A stretch of 64,000 bases of DNA, taken from NCBI GenBank assembly GCA_963840535.1, contig CAWIZJ010000007.1:1-64000 (forward strand), read 5' to 3'. Numbering within the stretch: position 1 is the stretch's first letter; each line of letters begins with the position of its first letter. Of this stretch, positions 9,670-18,341 are shown one piece after another. Origin of the DNA: VAZQ01 sp963840535 (GTDB taxonomy: Bacteria > Pseudomonadota > Alphaproteobacteria > Rhizobiales > Xanthobacteraceae). The position numbers were made by a program, and so were the translations under genes. The notes beneath the pieces were generated by a model, which ran no database searches, was not told where the DNA came from, and saw nothing but the letters and a program-made list of their open reading frames with translations.

Positions 9670-10849
9670 TCGCGCCGGGATTTTTGGTGGTGGACTTGAA
9701 TGTGAAGAAGGTCCAGCATCCGACGGGCGGCGTGGTGGGCGAGTTGCGAGTGCGCGACGGCGACTCCGTCAAGAGCGGAGATATCGTGGTCCGGCTTGAT
9801 GAGACGCAGACTAAAGCGAATCTGGCGATTATCACTAAGAGCCTTGACGAGCTTGGGGCGCGTCAGGCTGGCTCGAGGCCGAGCGGGATGGCACCGAGAA
9901 TGTAGTCTTTTCGGCCGATCTTCTGGCGCGAATGAGCGACCCAGAGGTGGCTAGTTTAGTTCAGGGCGAGCAAAGGTTTTTTGGGATTAGACGGGCGGCA
10001 CGGGACGGCCAGGTTGCCCAGCTCCGGGAGCGCATTGCCCAGCTCAAGGAGCAGATCATCGGTTTCAATGTCCAAGTGGTAGCAAAAAAGCGTGAGATTG
10101 AACTAATAGGCCAAGAGCTCCAAGGCGTGCGTGAGCTTTGGCAAAAAAAACTTGTGCCGTTCACCCGGGTCGTCACTCTGGAGCGGGATGCCGCGCGGCT
10201 CGAGGGCGAGCATGGGCAGTTTATCTCTTCGATAGCTCAAGCCAAAGGCAAGATTACGGAGACAGAGTATCAGATCCTGCAGATCGACCAGGATCTGCGG
10301 ACTGAGGTGGGCAAAGAACTCGCAGGCATCCGAGGGAAGACGTCAGAGTTGGTGGAAAAGAGGGTCGCCGCTGAGGACCAATTAAAACGGATTGACATCC
10401 GGGCGCCGCAAGATGGCATCGTGCATCAGCTCGCAGTGCACACTGTCGGGGGTGTGATCACGCCTCAGGGCGAACCGATTATGCTGATCGTGCCGGGGGC
10501 TGATGTGTTGATGGCGGAATTAAAGGTAGCGCCAAAGGATATTGATCAGCTCCATCTCGGGCAGAAGGCCGTGCTGCGCTTGTCCGCTTTCAACCAGGGT
10601 ACCACGCCAGAACTGAATGGAGAGGTGAGCCGGATTTCGGCCGACGTGACCCAAGATCCGAAAACGGGGGAAAGCCATTACAAGATACGGATCGCTATCC
10701 CGGAGCGGGAGCTTGCCCGCCTGGGAAGCATGAAGCTCTTGCCAGGCATGCCCATAGAGGTCTTCGTGCAAACGGGTGAGCGTGATGTCATATCGTATCT
10801 GGTCAAGCCCTTTAGGGACCAGATCGCCCGAGCGTTCCGTGAAGAGTAA
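9582..10849 (+). pseudogene. HlyD-family type I secretion periplasmic adaptor (frameshifted)
   Basis: This is the membrane-fusion protein that links an inner-membrane ABC exporter to an outer-membrane channel. Seen here: an N-terminal anchor TTAFLVLGVGGWAATTELAG, the lipoyl half-motif VKKVQHPTGGVVGELRVRDGD, a long coiled-coil hairpin (residues roughly 90-270) and a C-terminal beta-barrel with IRAPQDGIVHQL and LLPGMPIEVFVQTGER. The frame shifts near 9870 (between RQAG and LEAERDGTEN), and no start codon is evident in the frame of the anchor. No ABC ATPase or TolC-like gene is nearby, so it is an orphan remnant. Confidence 0.85.
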
Positions 10850-11109
10850 GACCTAAGATAGGGGAGAGATGCCGTTTTACGGGCCCCTCGCGCGCGGGGC
10901 GTTTCGAGCGGCAGCAGCGCTCGTACCGCGACCATCGCGCTACGATCGCGATAGCGAACGTCAAGAGAGCGCTTTGGTCACCAATGGTCGCGAACACGCG
11001 ACCATGGGCCGGGATTGAACGGCATGTCACGACACGCGCCGCCGTAATTCCCAATACAAATCAACACTTGTCGGGACAGAACAAAACGGGTCGGGACGGC
11101 CGCCAACAA
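10850..11109. other. Right-hand non-coding end of the element
   Basis: About 260 bases between the HlyD stop codon and the right core copy. No gene, terminator or transposon end is recognised. A near-palindrome GCTACGATCGCGATAGC occurs near 10950. Confidence 0.4.
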
Positions 11110-11149
11110 ATTTCGAGTGCGGTGCTTTCAACCACTCAGCCACCTCTCC
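11110..11149 (-). pseudogene. Displaced 5' half of tRNA-Ser (truncated after the anticodon loop)
   Basis: On the minus strand it reads GGAGAGG TG GCT, then D loop, AGC, CCGCA and CTCGAAA, the first half of a tRNA-Ser. After the anticodon loop the expected TGCGG is replaced by TTTGT, so the gene is cut there. Compared with the intact tRNA, 36 of 40 positions match. Two of the differences swap a D-stem base pair (A-T for T-A), so both halves are genuine tRNA sequence. This is most simply the chromosome's original 5' half, pushed away when the element inserted. The first 16 bases (11110-11125) are the right core copy. Confidence 0.85.
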
Positions 11150-11495
11150 GCGGCCGCGAGCGCTTCCTGCCGGTCGGCGGGTATGTATCCAACGGTGTGC
11201 GAACAGACAAGGGTTCGACCGCAGATCGAAGCGACCACGCAAGCCGCGGGCTCGACTGGCTGCCTCTGCGCAACGGCGGATAGAAGCGGCTGGTGATCCC
11301 GCATGGGATGGCTGCCGCGCGGCGACGGGACGATCGGACCGCGGTCATCCGCCATGGCTGCCACGCTGCGATGTGCTATCCTCGCGCGCTGTTCCTCATG
11401 CTGGGGGACGTCGAGAGCCGCCGCACGTCGCCGCGGCTCGAGAGCAATTCAAAGCCGTCGCAAGGGCTGCTCAATTCGTGGCAGCGAGCGTGCGC
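11150..11495. other. Chromosomal stretch right of the element, no gene seen
   Basis: About 345 bases. If the tRNA was split as proposed, this should include the original tRNA-Ser promoter, now orphaned. I see no supported coding sequence. Confidence 0.4.
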
Positions 11496-12539
11496 ATGGA
11501 TGCATCGGCGAGGCTCGAGGACCGACGCGACGGCCGCAAGGCGGGCGCCATTGCAATAAATCGACGCGATCTGATCGCGCTCGCCGGCGGCGCGGCGATC
11601 GCGTGGCCGCTCGCCGCGCGCGCGCAGCAGCCGGCGCTGCCGGTGATCGGGTTTCTTGCCGGCGCATCGGCGCGGCCGTACGCGGACCTCGTGACTGCAT
11701 TCCAGCGTGGGCTCGGCGACGGCGGCTATGTCGACGGCCGCAACGTGACGATCGACTATCGCTGGGCGGATGACCATTACGACCGGTTGCCCGCCCTGGC
11801 GGCCGACCTGGTGCGGCGGCAGGTCGCCGTCATCGTCGCCGGCGACAACGCACCCGCACTGGCGGCGAATAAAGCGACGACGACGATCCCCATCGTGTTC
11901 ACCACCAACGGCGACCCCATGAACCTGGAGCTCGTGACCAGCTTGAACCGGCGCGGCGGCAACCTGACGGGAGTGGGCCTCGCGTCCGGAAATCTGGCCG
12001 CAAAGCGGCTGGGGCTGCTGCGCGACCTGGTTCCGGAGCTGCAGGCCGTCGGCCTGCTCGCGGACCCCAGGACCCAGTCCTACGCCAGCCAGCGCCGCGA
12101 GGCGCAGCAGGCCGCGCGCGTGCTGAAGCTCAAGCTCTCGGTGCTGTCGGCGGCGTCGGAAGGCGAGATCGATGCCGCCTTCGACGGCCTCGCGCAACAG
12201 CGCCTGCGTGCGCTCCTGGTGAGCGCCAGCCCGTACTTTTCCTGGAGCCGCCGCGATCAGATCATCGCCGCGGCGGCGCGCCACGCGATCCCGGCGATCT
12301 ATCCGCTGCGCGAGCTGGCCGCGGCGGGCGGATTGATGAGCTACGGCCCCGTCCTCTCGGACGCCTATCAGCGGGTCGGCGTCTATGCCGGAAAGATTCT
12401 CAAGGGAGCAGCCCCCGCCGACTTGCCGGCGGAGCAGTCGTCCAGGTTCGAGCTCGTGCTCAATCGAGCGACCGCAAAGGCGCTGGGCCTGGAGCTGCCG
12501 GCGAAGCTGCGTGCGCTCGCGGACGAGGTGCTCGCATGA
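11496..12539 (+). CDS. ABC-type solute-binding protein (ABC_sub_bind family), first of a tandem pair
   Basis: About 347 residues from the ATG at 11496; a longer frame exists upstream, but this start places the signal near the N-terminus. A twin-arginine-like export signal INRRDLIALAGGAAIAWPL ends in ARAQQ. The mature part has VIGFLAGASARPY, YRWADDHYDRLPALA, IPIVFTTNGDP and a C-terminal RFELVLNRATAKALGLELP that marks the family of periplasmic binding proteins common in Bradyrhizobium relatives. No permease or ATPase gene adjoins. Its stop overlaps the next start by ATGA. The ligand is unknown. Confidence 0.85.
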   Translation: MDASARLEDRRDGRKAGAIAINRRDLIALAGGAAIAWPLAARAQQPALPVIGFLAGASARPYADLVTAFQRGLGDGGYVDGRNVTIDYRWADDHYDRLPALAADLVRRQVAVIVAGDNAPALAANKATTTIPIVFTTNGDPMNLELVTSLNRRGGNLTGVGLASGNLAAKRLGLLRDLVPELQAVGLLADPRTQSYASQRREAQQAARVLKLKLSVLSAASEGEIDAAFDGLAQQRLRALLVSASPYFSWSRRDQIIAAAARHAIPAIYPLRELAAAGGLMSYGPVLSDAYQRVGVYAGKILKGAAPADLPAEQSSRFELVLNRATAKALGLELPAKLRALADEVLA

Positions 12540-13522
12540 CGCGCCGCGAGCTCATCGCGCTGCTCGGCGGCACGGCAACGGCGTGGCCGCTCGTGGGCCG
12601 CGCGCAGCAGAGTGAGCGGATGCGCAGGATCGGGGTGCTGCTGGGAATCCGGGAGAGCGATCCGGAAGCGCAGTCTCGCGTCGCGGCGTTCCGGCAGACG
12701 CTGCAGGAGCTGGGCTGGACCGAGGGCCGCAACCTCCGGATCGAGTATCGATGGACCCGCACCGCTGGCGAGTTTCACTCCTTCGTATCGGAGATCGTAG
12801 CGCTCGCTCCGGACGTCATCCTTACCGGCAGCACGGCGGCATTGCCGATTTTCCAGAAGGCGACGCGCACGATACCGATCGTATTCGTGCAGGTTCCCGA
12901 TCCGGTGAGCGCGGGTCATGTCGCGAGCCTGGCCCGTCCCGGCGGCAACATCACGGGGTTCACCAGCTACGAGCACACGATCGGGAGCAAATGGCTGGGC
13001 TTGCTGAAGGAGGCCGCGCCCGGCGTTCGGCGCGCCGCGGTCCTGATCAATCCGCTGGCGCCAGCGTGGACCGACGTCTTTGCGCGCATGGCGGCGTTGG
13101 CCCCGGCTCTGGGCATGCAGCTGACCGCCGCGCCGGTGAACGATGCCGGTGACGTCGAGCGCGCCATCGACGCCGTGGCGAGTGCGGCCGATCCCGGGCT
13201 GATCGTGCTGCCCGGCCCGCAAACCTCGGTCAACCGTGCGCAGATCATCGCGTCGGCCGCCCGGCTCCGCCTGCCCGCGGTCTACCCCTACCGCTACTAC
13301 GTCGCCAGCGGCGGCGTCCTCTCGTACGGGATCGATACGGTCCACCTGCTGCGGCAGGCGGCCTCCTATGTCGACCGCATCCTCAGGGGCGAGAATCCCG
13401 CCGGCCTGCCGGTGCAGGCGCCGACCAAGTTCGAGCTGGTGATCAACCTGCAGTCCGCCCGGGCGCTCGGCTTCGACCTGCCGCCGACGCTGCTCGCGCG
13501 CGCCGACGAGGTGATCGAGTAG
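12536..13522 (+). CDS. ABC-type solute-binding protein (ABC_sub_bind family), second of a tandem pair
   Basis: 328 residues, same family as its neighbour: export signal MTRRELIALLGGTATAWPL ending GRAQQ, then GVLLGIRESDPEAQ, WTEGRNLRIEYRW, IPIVFVQVPDP, GGNITGFTSYE and a closing KFELVINLQSARALGFDLP. The two proteins are clearly diverged, so this is an old duplication rather than a recent copy. Translation is probably coupled through the four-base overlap. No transport partners are encoded beside it. Confidence 0.88.
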   Translation: MTRRELIALLGGTATAWPLVGRAQQSERMRRIGVLLGIRESDPEAQSRVAAFRQTLQELGWTEGRNLRIEYRWTRTAGEFHSFVSEIVALAPDVILTGSTAALPIFQKATRTIPIVFVQVPDPVSAGHVASLARPGGNITGFTSYEHTIGSKWLGLLKEAAPGVRRAAVLINPLAPAWTDVFARMAALAPALGMQLTAAPVNDAGDVERAIDAVASAADPGLIVLPGPQTSVNRAQIIASAARLRLPAVYPYRYYVASGGVLSYGIDTVHLLRQAASYVDRILRGENPAGLPVQAPTKFELVINLQSARALGFDLPPTLLARADEVIE

Positions 13523-13560
13523 GTGCTTCGGGCCCTCGATGTCCGAAGGACGCGGTGCCG

Positions 13561-14427
13561 TCATGTATCGGGCTCCGCGTCGTGCCATGCGGCATCGCTC
13601 CCCATCGGCGGCGAGACGGCGTCAGCCTCGAAGTGAGGAAGAAACGGTCTGGAGGCCGTCCATCCCACGACCTCCATCGTTCCGTCGAAATGCTCCACGA
13701 CTGCGGTGCAGCTTTCGACCCAGTCGCCGCAATTGACGTAATGAAATCCGGCGATGGTCCTGATCGCCGCATGATGAATGTGGCCGCAGATCACGCCGTC
13801 GACGTTGCGGCGATGCGCCTCGGCGGCGAGCACCTGCTCGTACTCGCCGATGAAATTGACTGCGTTCTTCACCTTGAGCTTGGCCCATTGCGAAAGGGAC
13901 CAGTAGGTGAAGCCGAGCGCCCGCCGCACCGCGTTGAAGTAGGTGTTGAGCCTCAACGCGACCTCGTAGGCGTGATTGCCGAGCAATGCCAGCCAGCGTG
14001 CGTGGCGGATCACCACGTCGAACAGGTCGCCGTGAACGACGAGATAGCGCCGTCCGTCCGCGCCCACATGAATGGCGTCCTCGAGCACCTCGATGCCGCC
14101 GAAGTGGGTGCCGCAATAATCGCGCAGGAACTCGTCGTGATTGCCCGGAATGTACAGTACCCGCGTGCCCTTGCGGGCCTGGCGCAGGAGCTTCTGCACG
14201 ACGTCGTTGTGCGCCTGCGGCCAGTACCAGGCGGCTTTCAGCTGCCAACCGTCGACGATGTCTCCCACCAGGTAGATGGTGTCGGCCTCGTAGCGGCGCA
14301 TGAAGTCCACGAGCTTTGCCGCCTGGCAATCCCTGGTGCCGAGATGGATGTCCGACAGGAACAGGGTGCGCACCCGCCGCGGCCCGCTCGCGGTGCGTTC
14401 GAGCACCTCAATTCCCGCCGGGGACAT
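13561..14427 (-). CDS. LpxH-like UDP-2,3-diacylglucosamine diphosphatase family metallophosphatase
   Basis: About 288 residues from an ATG at 14427 preceded by GAGAAG; a TTG lies further upstream. Calcineurin-like phosphoesterase motifs occur in order: FLSDIHLG, LVGDIVDGW, IPGNHDEF, VVHGDLFD and GHIHHA, giving the two-metal site. The closest family is the LpxH-like group that removes phosphate or UMP from lipid precursors; this longer branch also acts on other phospho-lipids or is uncharacterised. It ends the leftward run GT4 - methyltransferase - Mpo1-like - decarboxylase - GT21 - phosphatase, so a step in the same lipid is likely. Whether it serves lipid A itself cannot be told. Confidence 0.82.
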   Translation of the reverse strand: MSPAGIEVLERTASGPRRVRTLFLSDIHLGTRDCQAAKLVDFMRRYEADTIYLVGDIVDGWQLKAAWYWPQAHNDVVQKLLRQARKGTRVLYIPGNHDEFLRDYCGTHFGGIEVLEDAIHVGADGRRYLVVHGDLFDVVIRHARWLALLGNHAYEVALRLNTYFNAVRRALGFTYWSLSQWAKLKVKNAVNFIGEYEQVLAAEAHRRNVDGVICGHIHHAAIRTIAGFHYVNCGDWVESCTAVVEHFDGTMEVVGWTASRPFLPHFEADAVSPPMGSDAAWHDAEPDT

Positions 14428-14469
14428 GAGGGCTTCTCGCAAAGCCGCCTTGCAAGAAGATGACGGCCG

Positions 14470-15633
14470 TCATGCCGCGGACCTGCGGTCGGCGATGTGC
14501 ATCGTGTGTTCACGCCAGGTGAAGTCGTTCCGCATCCAGCTCGCCACCCACAGAACCGGAATGAGAAGGTCGCGCAGGAGCCAGGCGAGCGGCGATCGCC
14601 AGGACGCATGCCACCCCGCGGCGCCGGCGAGGACGGCCTCGGCGCCATACCAGACGGCAGCGAACGCGACGAGCGTCACGGCGATCGGCAGATCGTGCGA
14701 GTGAGCCACGAGCGTGCACGCCGCAAGCGGCGCAACGCCTCCGGCCGTCAGCTCGGGAAGAAAATAGAGCATGAAGGTGTTGCGTCGCAGCCGTGCCCAG
14801 CGAATCTGCCGGTGCCAGACCTCGGCGGCGGTCCGCCGCCCGAGCGGTTGCGGGATCGGCCGGTCGACCACACGCACCCGCAATCCCAGGCTGCGCACGA
14901 GCTTGGTCGAGGCGGCATCCTCCGCCGGCTCGGCTGCAAGGGCCCGGATGCCGCCGGCACGCTCTATCAGCTCCTTGCGGTACATCATGGTCTTGCCCTG
15001 GGCAAAGCCGATGCCGATGGAGTCGGCGAAACACTGCCAGCGAGCCTGGTAGGTGTTGAGGAAGGCGCATTCGAGCTCGGCCCAGAGGCCGTCGGGACGG
15101 CAGCCGATGCCCGGCGACGATACGAGGCCGGTATCGGTTCGCCACGTGCCGAACAGGCGGTGGAGGTAGTCGGGCGGCAGCAGCACGTTGCAGTCGGCCA
15201 TGACCACCCACGCATGTTCGGCGGCGGCCCAACCCTTGGCGACGTTGTTGAGCTTGGGATTGCTGCCGAGGCGATCATTGCCGATCAGCAGCCGTGCGGG
15301 AATCGCCGGGTGCGCCGCGATCAGCCGCGATACCAATGGTACGACCGGATCGGCCGCCTTGGCGACGCAGAACAGGATCTCGTAGCGCGGCCAGGCGAGG
15401 CGAAAGGCCGATGCCAGCGTCGCCTCGGAGAAGCTCTCCACCCCGCACACCGGGCGGATGATCGACACGCCCGCGTCCCGGACCGGCGTGCCCGGGCCGG
15501 TGCGGCGGACACGGCCAATGACGACGGCCACACTGGCAATCTGGACGACGAGCGCAACGGCGGCGAATATCTCGGCTGCGAGAATCAGAGCGGTCATCTG
15601 CCAGTAGCTACGCGGAGGCGATGACCGCCGCAT
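14470..15633 (-). CDS. GT21 ceramide-glucosyltransferase-like membrane glycosyltransferase
   Basis: About 387 residues from the ATG at 15633, 36 bp after the decarboxylase stop; the open frame extends further upstream into that gene and is not credible there. A single N-terminal membrane helix (ALILAAEIFAAVALVVQIA) precedes the GT-A fold: ISIIRPVCG-type start, NPKLNNVAKG, VVMADCNVL (D1/D2 aspartates), CAFLNTYQARW, a catalytic acidic EDAAST, and RQIRWARLRR (the Q/RxxRW signature). Two or three C-terminal helices follow. The family transfers glucose to ceramide or sugar to hopanoid-type lipids (HpnI is related). Here the acceptor is unknown. Confidence 0.82.
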   Translation of the reverse strand: MRRSSPPRSYWQMTALILAAEIFAAVALVVQIASVAVVIGRVRRTGPGTPVRDAGVSIIRPVCGVESFSEATLASAFRLAWPRYEILFCVAKAADPVVPLVSRLIAAHPAIPARLLIGNDRLGSNPKLNNVAKGWAAAEHAWVVMADCNVLLPPDYLHRLFGTWRTDTGLVSSPGIGCRPDGLWAELECAFLNTYQARWQCFADSIGIGFAQGKTMMYRKELIERAGGIRALAAEPAEDAASTKLVRSLGLRVRVVDRPIPQPLGRRTAAEVWHRQIRWARLRRNTFMLYFLPELTAGGVAPLAACTLVAHSHDLPIAVTLVAFAAVWYGAEAVLAGAAGWHASWRSPLAWLLRDLLIPVLWVASWMRNDFTWREHTMHIADRRSAA

Positions 15634-15668
15634 GACGAGTTGCGGGCGAAGCCTGCCCGGCAGCGCTG

Positions 15669-16601
15669 TCACAATTCCGTCGCATGATCGAGTGCCTCGC
15701 ACCGATCGTTGTCGGAGCGGCCGACCTCGAGCTGCCGCGGCAGCCGCATCAGCGGCTCGCCGACCCGAATGCGCTCGCCGTCCCGCACGTTCTCGCACAC
15801 CGAGAAACCATCGGGGGCAAACACGATGATCGTCGATCCGTGCTCGAACCAGCCCATCTCCTGCCCCTTGTTCAAGCGGACGCCACCGGGATGGATGCCC
15901 GGCCCGAGGTGCCCGGGGCGCAGCGGACCTTCGACGAAGCTCAGACGGATGCCGGCAACGAGGATGGCTGCAACCGGCACCAGGGTGATGGTATGCCCGG
16001 TGGCCGCGAGCTGCGTCCGCACCACTGCGCGCTCATTCCTGCAGAACAGCTTCTCGATGCGCCGCAGCGCGATCGGATTGACGTTCCAGGTGTCGCCGGG
16101 GACGTGGGTCACCCGCTCGATCCGGCAGTCGTGCGGCGCGTGGAAGCGGTGGTACATGCCCGATGTGAGCCGCAAGGTGACGTAGCGGCCGTCACGGTGA
16201 GCGTCGACCAGGTCGGGATCGAGAAGCAGGTCCTCCAGCCGGTAGGGAAATCCCTTGATCTGGAAGAGGTCGGTGCCCGCGATCGTGCCTGATGCGCCGA
16301 TGATGGCATCGCACGGGCTGACGAGAACATCGGGCCGGCGGTCGACGGGCCGCGCACCGTCCTCGAGCTCCCGGACGAAGCAATCGTGCAGGCTGCGAAA
16401 TCGCGTCTCTTTCGCCTCGCTCAGATCCAGGTCGGAGAAGAAGCGCCACAGCGCGATCGACAGGTCGCGCACCAACGGCTGCTCGATCCTGCTGAACCAC
16501 CCCATGAACCGCGTAGCCATGCGGCGCGGGATACGGTTGGTGAGCAGGAAATTGAGGTCCTCCTGCTCGCACAGTCGCAGCATCCGGGATCGAAGCGTCA
16601 T
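15669..16601 (-). CDS. psd: Phosphatidylserine decarboxylase family protein
   Basis: About 310 residues. I chose the ATG at 16601 (MTLRSRMLRL) because AAGGA lies about 11 bp upstream; the ATG at 16640 would overlap the start of the divergent aminotransferase. The body has EQEDLNFLLTNRIPRR, the substrate-side SGMYHRFHAPHDC and the self-cleavage site GST in WFEHGSTIIVFAPDGF, where Ser becomes the pyruvoyl group. The reaction is PS to PE at the inner membrane; the downstream PmtA-like gene could then methylate PE. No PS synthase gene lies in the window, so a housekeeping role or a role on a special serine-lipid are both possible. Confidence 0.88.
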   Translation of the reverse strand: MTLRSRMLRLCEQEDLNFLLTNRIPRRMATRFMGWFSRIEQPLVRDLSIALWRFFSDLDLSEAKETRFRSLHDCFVRELEDGARPVDRRPDVLVSPCDAIIGASGTIAGTDLFQIKGFPYRLEDLLLDPDLVDAHRDGRYVTLRLTSGMYHRFHAPHDCRIERVTHVPGDTWNVNPIALRRIEKLFCRNERAVVRTQLAATGHTITLVPVAAILVAGIRLSFVEGPLRPGHLGPGIHPGGVRLNKGQEMGWFEHGSTIIVFAPDGFSVCENVRDGERIRVGEPLMRLPRQLEVGRSDNDRCEALDHATEL

Positions 16602-16638
16602 GGAGCCGTTAGATCCTTCGAGTAAAGGGTGATTCGCC

Positions 16639-18333
16639 ATGGCATGGGGCGGCGCAACTCTGGCGTTCTACGGGCTGGGCGCGGCGACGCTCGTGACCTC
16701 GCTCGCGAGCCTGCGGCGCCGGCTGCGGCTGTCGAAAGGAAAACATTGGTCACTGACGGGCCATGCGCGCCTTGCCAGGCGTGCGGCGGCCCTGGTGCCG
16801 CGTTGCGAGTACGACGAAGCCCGCTTCTTCTGCTCCGACGATGCGCTGGCCGAGGTTGCGGAGCGCCGCCGGGCGGGCTTCGCGCGGCTGTCGGAGCTCT
16901 ACAGGTCGCGCTACGCCGAGACCGTCCGGCGCACGGCAGAGGTGAGCGAGATCATCTCCGATCTGCAGTTCACCGACGCCTACCGGGTGCCGTTCCAGTA
17001 CAGCCGTTTGGTGCGCCGGCACCTGAGATCGGGCGCGTTCGTCCAGTCGTCTGCGGGGGTGACCGTCACCGACCTCGACGGCAACCGGTTCCTCGATCTC
17101 ACCGCCTCCTACGGCGTCAACGTCTTCGGCTACGACTTCTACAAGCGCGCGATCGAGCTCGGCCTCGAAAAGGTGCGCAGCCTCGGCCCGGTGCTCGGCC
17201 CCTACCATCCCGTCATCGCGGATGCGGTGACGCGTCTGCGGGGGATCTCGGGAATGGACGAGGTCTCCTTTCACATGTCGGGCACCGAGGCGGTGATGCA
17301 GGCCGTGCGGCTGGCGCGCTATCACACGCGACGCTCTCGTCTGGTCCGCTTCTGTGGCGCCTATCACGGCTGGTGGGGAGACGTGCAACCAGGCATCGGC
17401 AATCCGCTGCCCGCGCGGGACACCTATACGCTGAAGGAAATGTCCGAGGACTCGTTGCGGGTGCTGCGGACGCGGCGGGACATCGCCTGTGTCCTCGTCA
17501 ACCCGCTGCAGGCGCTGCATCCGAACGCCGCGGCGCCGGCAAACTCCGCGCTGATCGACAGCGCGCGGCGCGCCGGCTTCGACAAGGCGGCCTATGCCGC
17601 CTGGCTCGAACGGCTGCGCGCCGTCTGCACCGAGCGAAACATCGTTCTCATCTTCGACGAGGTCCTGGTCGGATTTCGTCTGGCGCGAGGCGGAGCGCAG
17701 GAATATTTCGGCGTCCGCGCCGATCTCGTCACCTACGGCAAGACGCTCGGTGGCGGCCTCCCGGTCGGCGCGGTCTGCGGACGCGCGGACCTGATGAAGC
17801 GTTACCGCGACGACCGCCCGGCCGACATCTGCTTTGCCCGCGGCACGTTCAACTCGCATCCTCACGTGATGGCCGCGATGCACCAGTTTCTGCAGCATCT
17901 CGACACCCCGGCGGCGAGCGAGCTCTATCGCGCCGCGGACCAGGTGTGGAACGAGAGAGCGCAACGGCTCAACCGGCGCCTGCGTTACGAAGGCCTGCCG
18001 GTGCAGGTCGCAAACATGTCCTCGATATGGACCGTCTGCTACACGAGACCGTCGCGCTACAACTGGATGCTGCAATACTATCTGCGCGCCGAGGGGCTGG
18101 CGCTCAGCTGGGTCGGCACCGGTCGCTTGATCTTCAGCCTCGACTACACTGCCGCGGACTTCGAAGCGGTTGCGGACCGTTTCATGGCGGCTGCGGGCGC
18201 GATGCAACAGGATGGATGGTGGTGGTCCAATCCGGAAACGACCGATCGGTCGATCAGGCGCCGCATCGTCAAGGAGATCATCGGGCAGCGGCTCTCCGCC
18301 ATGCGCGACCAGCTCGAACGCCGCCTGCGCTGA
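16639..18333 (+). CDS. Membrane-anchored class III (PLP) aminotransferase
   Basis: 564 residues, over 100 longer than usual. It opens with a hydrophobic anchor (LAFYGLGAATLVTSLASL) and an extra segment of about 100 residues before the aminotransferase fold. Fold motifs: VTVTDLDGNRFLDL, SGTEAVMQAVRLAR, FCGAYHGWWGD, LIFDEVLVGFR and the PLP lysine in TYGKTLGGGLPVG; the nearest relatives are glutamate-1-semialdehyde aminomutase-like enzymes. It is the only rightward gene in the lipid island and ends 8 bp from the convergent Mpo1-like gene. The anchor suggests a lipid or membrane-bound amine/ketone substrate. That is inference. Confidence 0.85.
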   Translation: MAWGGATLAFYGLGAATLVTSLASLRRRLRLSKGKHWSLTGHARLARRAAALVPRCEYDEARFFCSDDALAEVAERRRAGFARLSELYRSRYAETVRRTAEVSEIISDLQFTDAYRVPFQYSRLVRRHLRSGAFVQSSAGVTVTDLDGNRFLDLTASYGVNVFGYDFYKRAIELGLEKVRSLGPVLGPYHPVIADAVTRLRGISGMDEVSFHMSGTEAVMQAVRLARYHTRRSRLVRFCGAYHGWWGDVQPGIGNPLPARDTYTLKEMSEDSLRVLRTRRDIACVLVNPLQALHPNAAAPANSALIDSARRAGFDKAAYAAWLERLRAVCTERNIVLIFDEVLVGFRLARGGAQEYFGVRADLVTYGKTLGGGLPVGAVCGRADLMKRYRDDRPADICFARGTFNSHPHVMAAMHQFLQHLDTPAASELYRAADQVWNERAQRLNRRLRYEGLPVQVANMSSIWTVCYTRPSRYNWMLQYYLRAEGLALSWVGTGRLIFSLDYTAADFEAVADRFMAAAGAMQQDGWWWSNPETTDRSIRRRIVKEIIGQRLSAMRDQLERRLR

Positions 18334-18341
18334 GTCCGTCA

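Larger units (their letters stand above)
5658..11125. mobile_element. Decayed integrative element inserted in the anticodon loop of tRNA-Ser(CGA)
   Basis: A segment of about 5.45 kb between two copies of a 16-bp core. It holds an integrase (5800-6700), an AraC regulator, a Crp/Fnr regulator and an HlyD-type secretion adaptor. GC is visibly lower than in the flanking chromosome. On one side the core continues into a complete tRNA 5' half; on the other it continues into a second, different 5' half that lacks the rest of the tRNA. This is expected if the element entered the anticodon loop and brought its own 5' half. Integrase, Crp and HlyD genes are all damaged, so it is probably immobile. Confidence 0.72.

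Noticed and set aside
15633..15798. Longer N-terminus for the GT21 enzyme
   Set aside because: It would overlap the end of the decarboxylase gene and is Arg/Ala-rich frame shadow; the ATG at 15633 fits the membrane helix.
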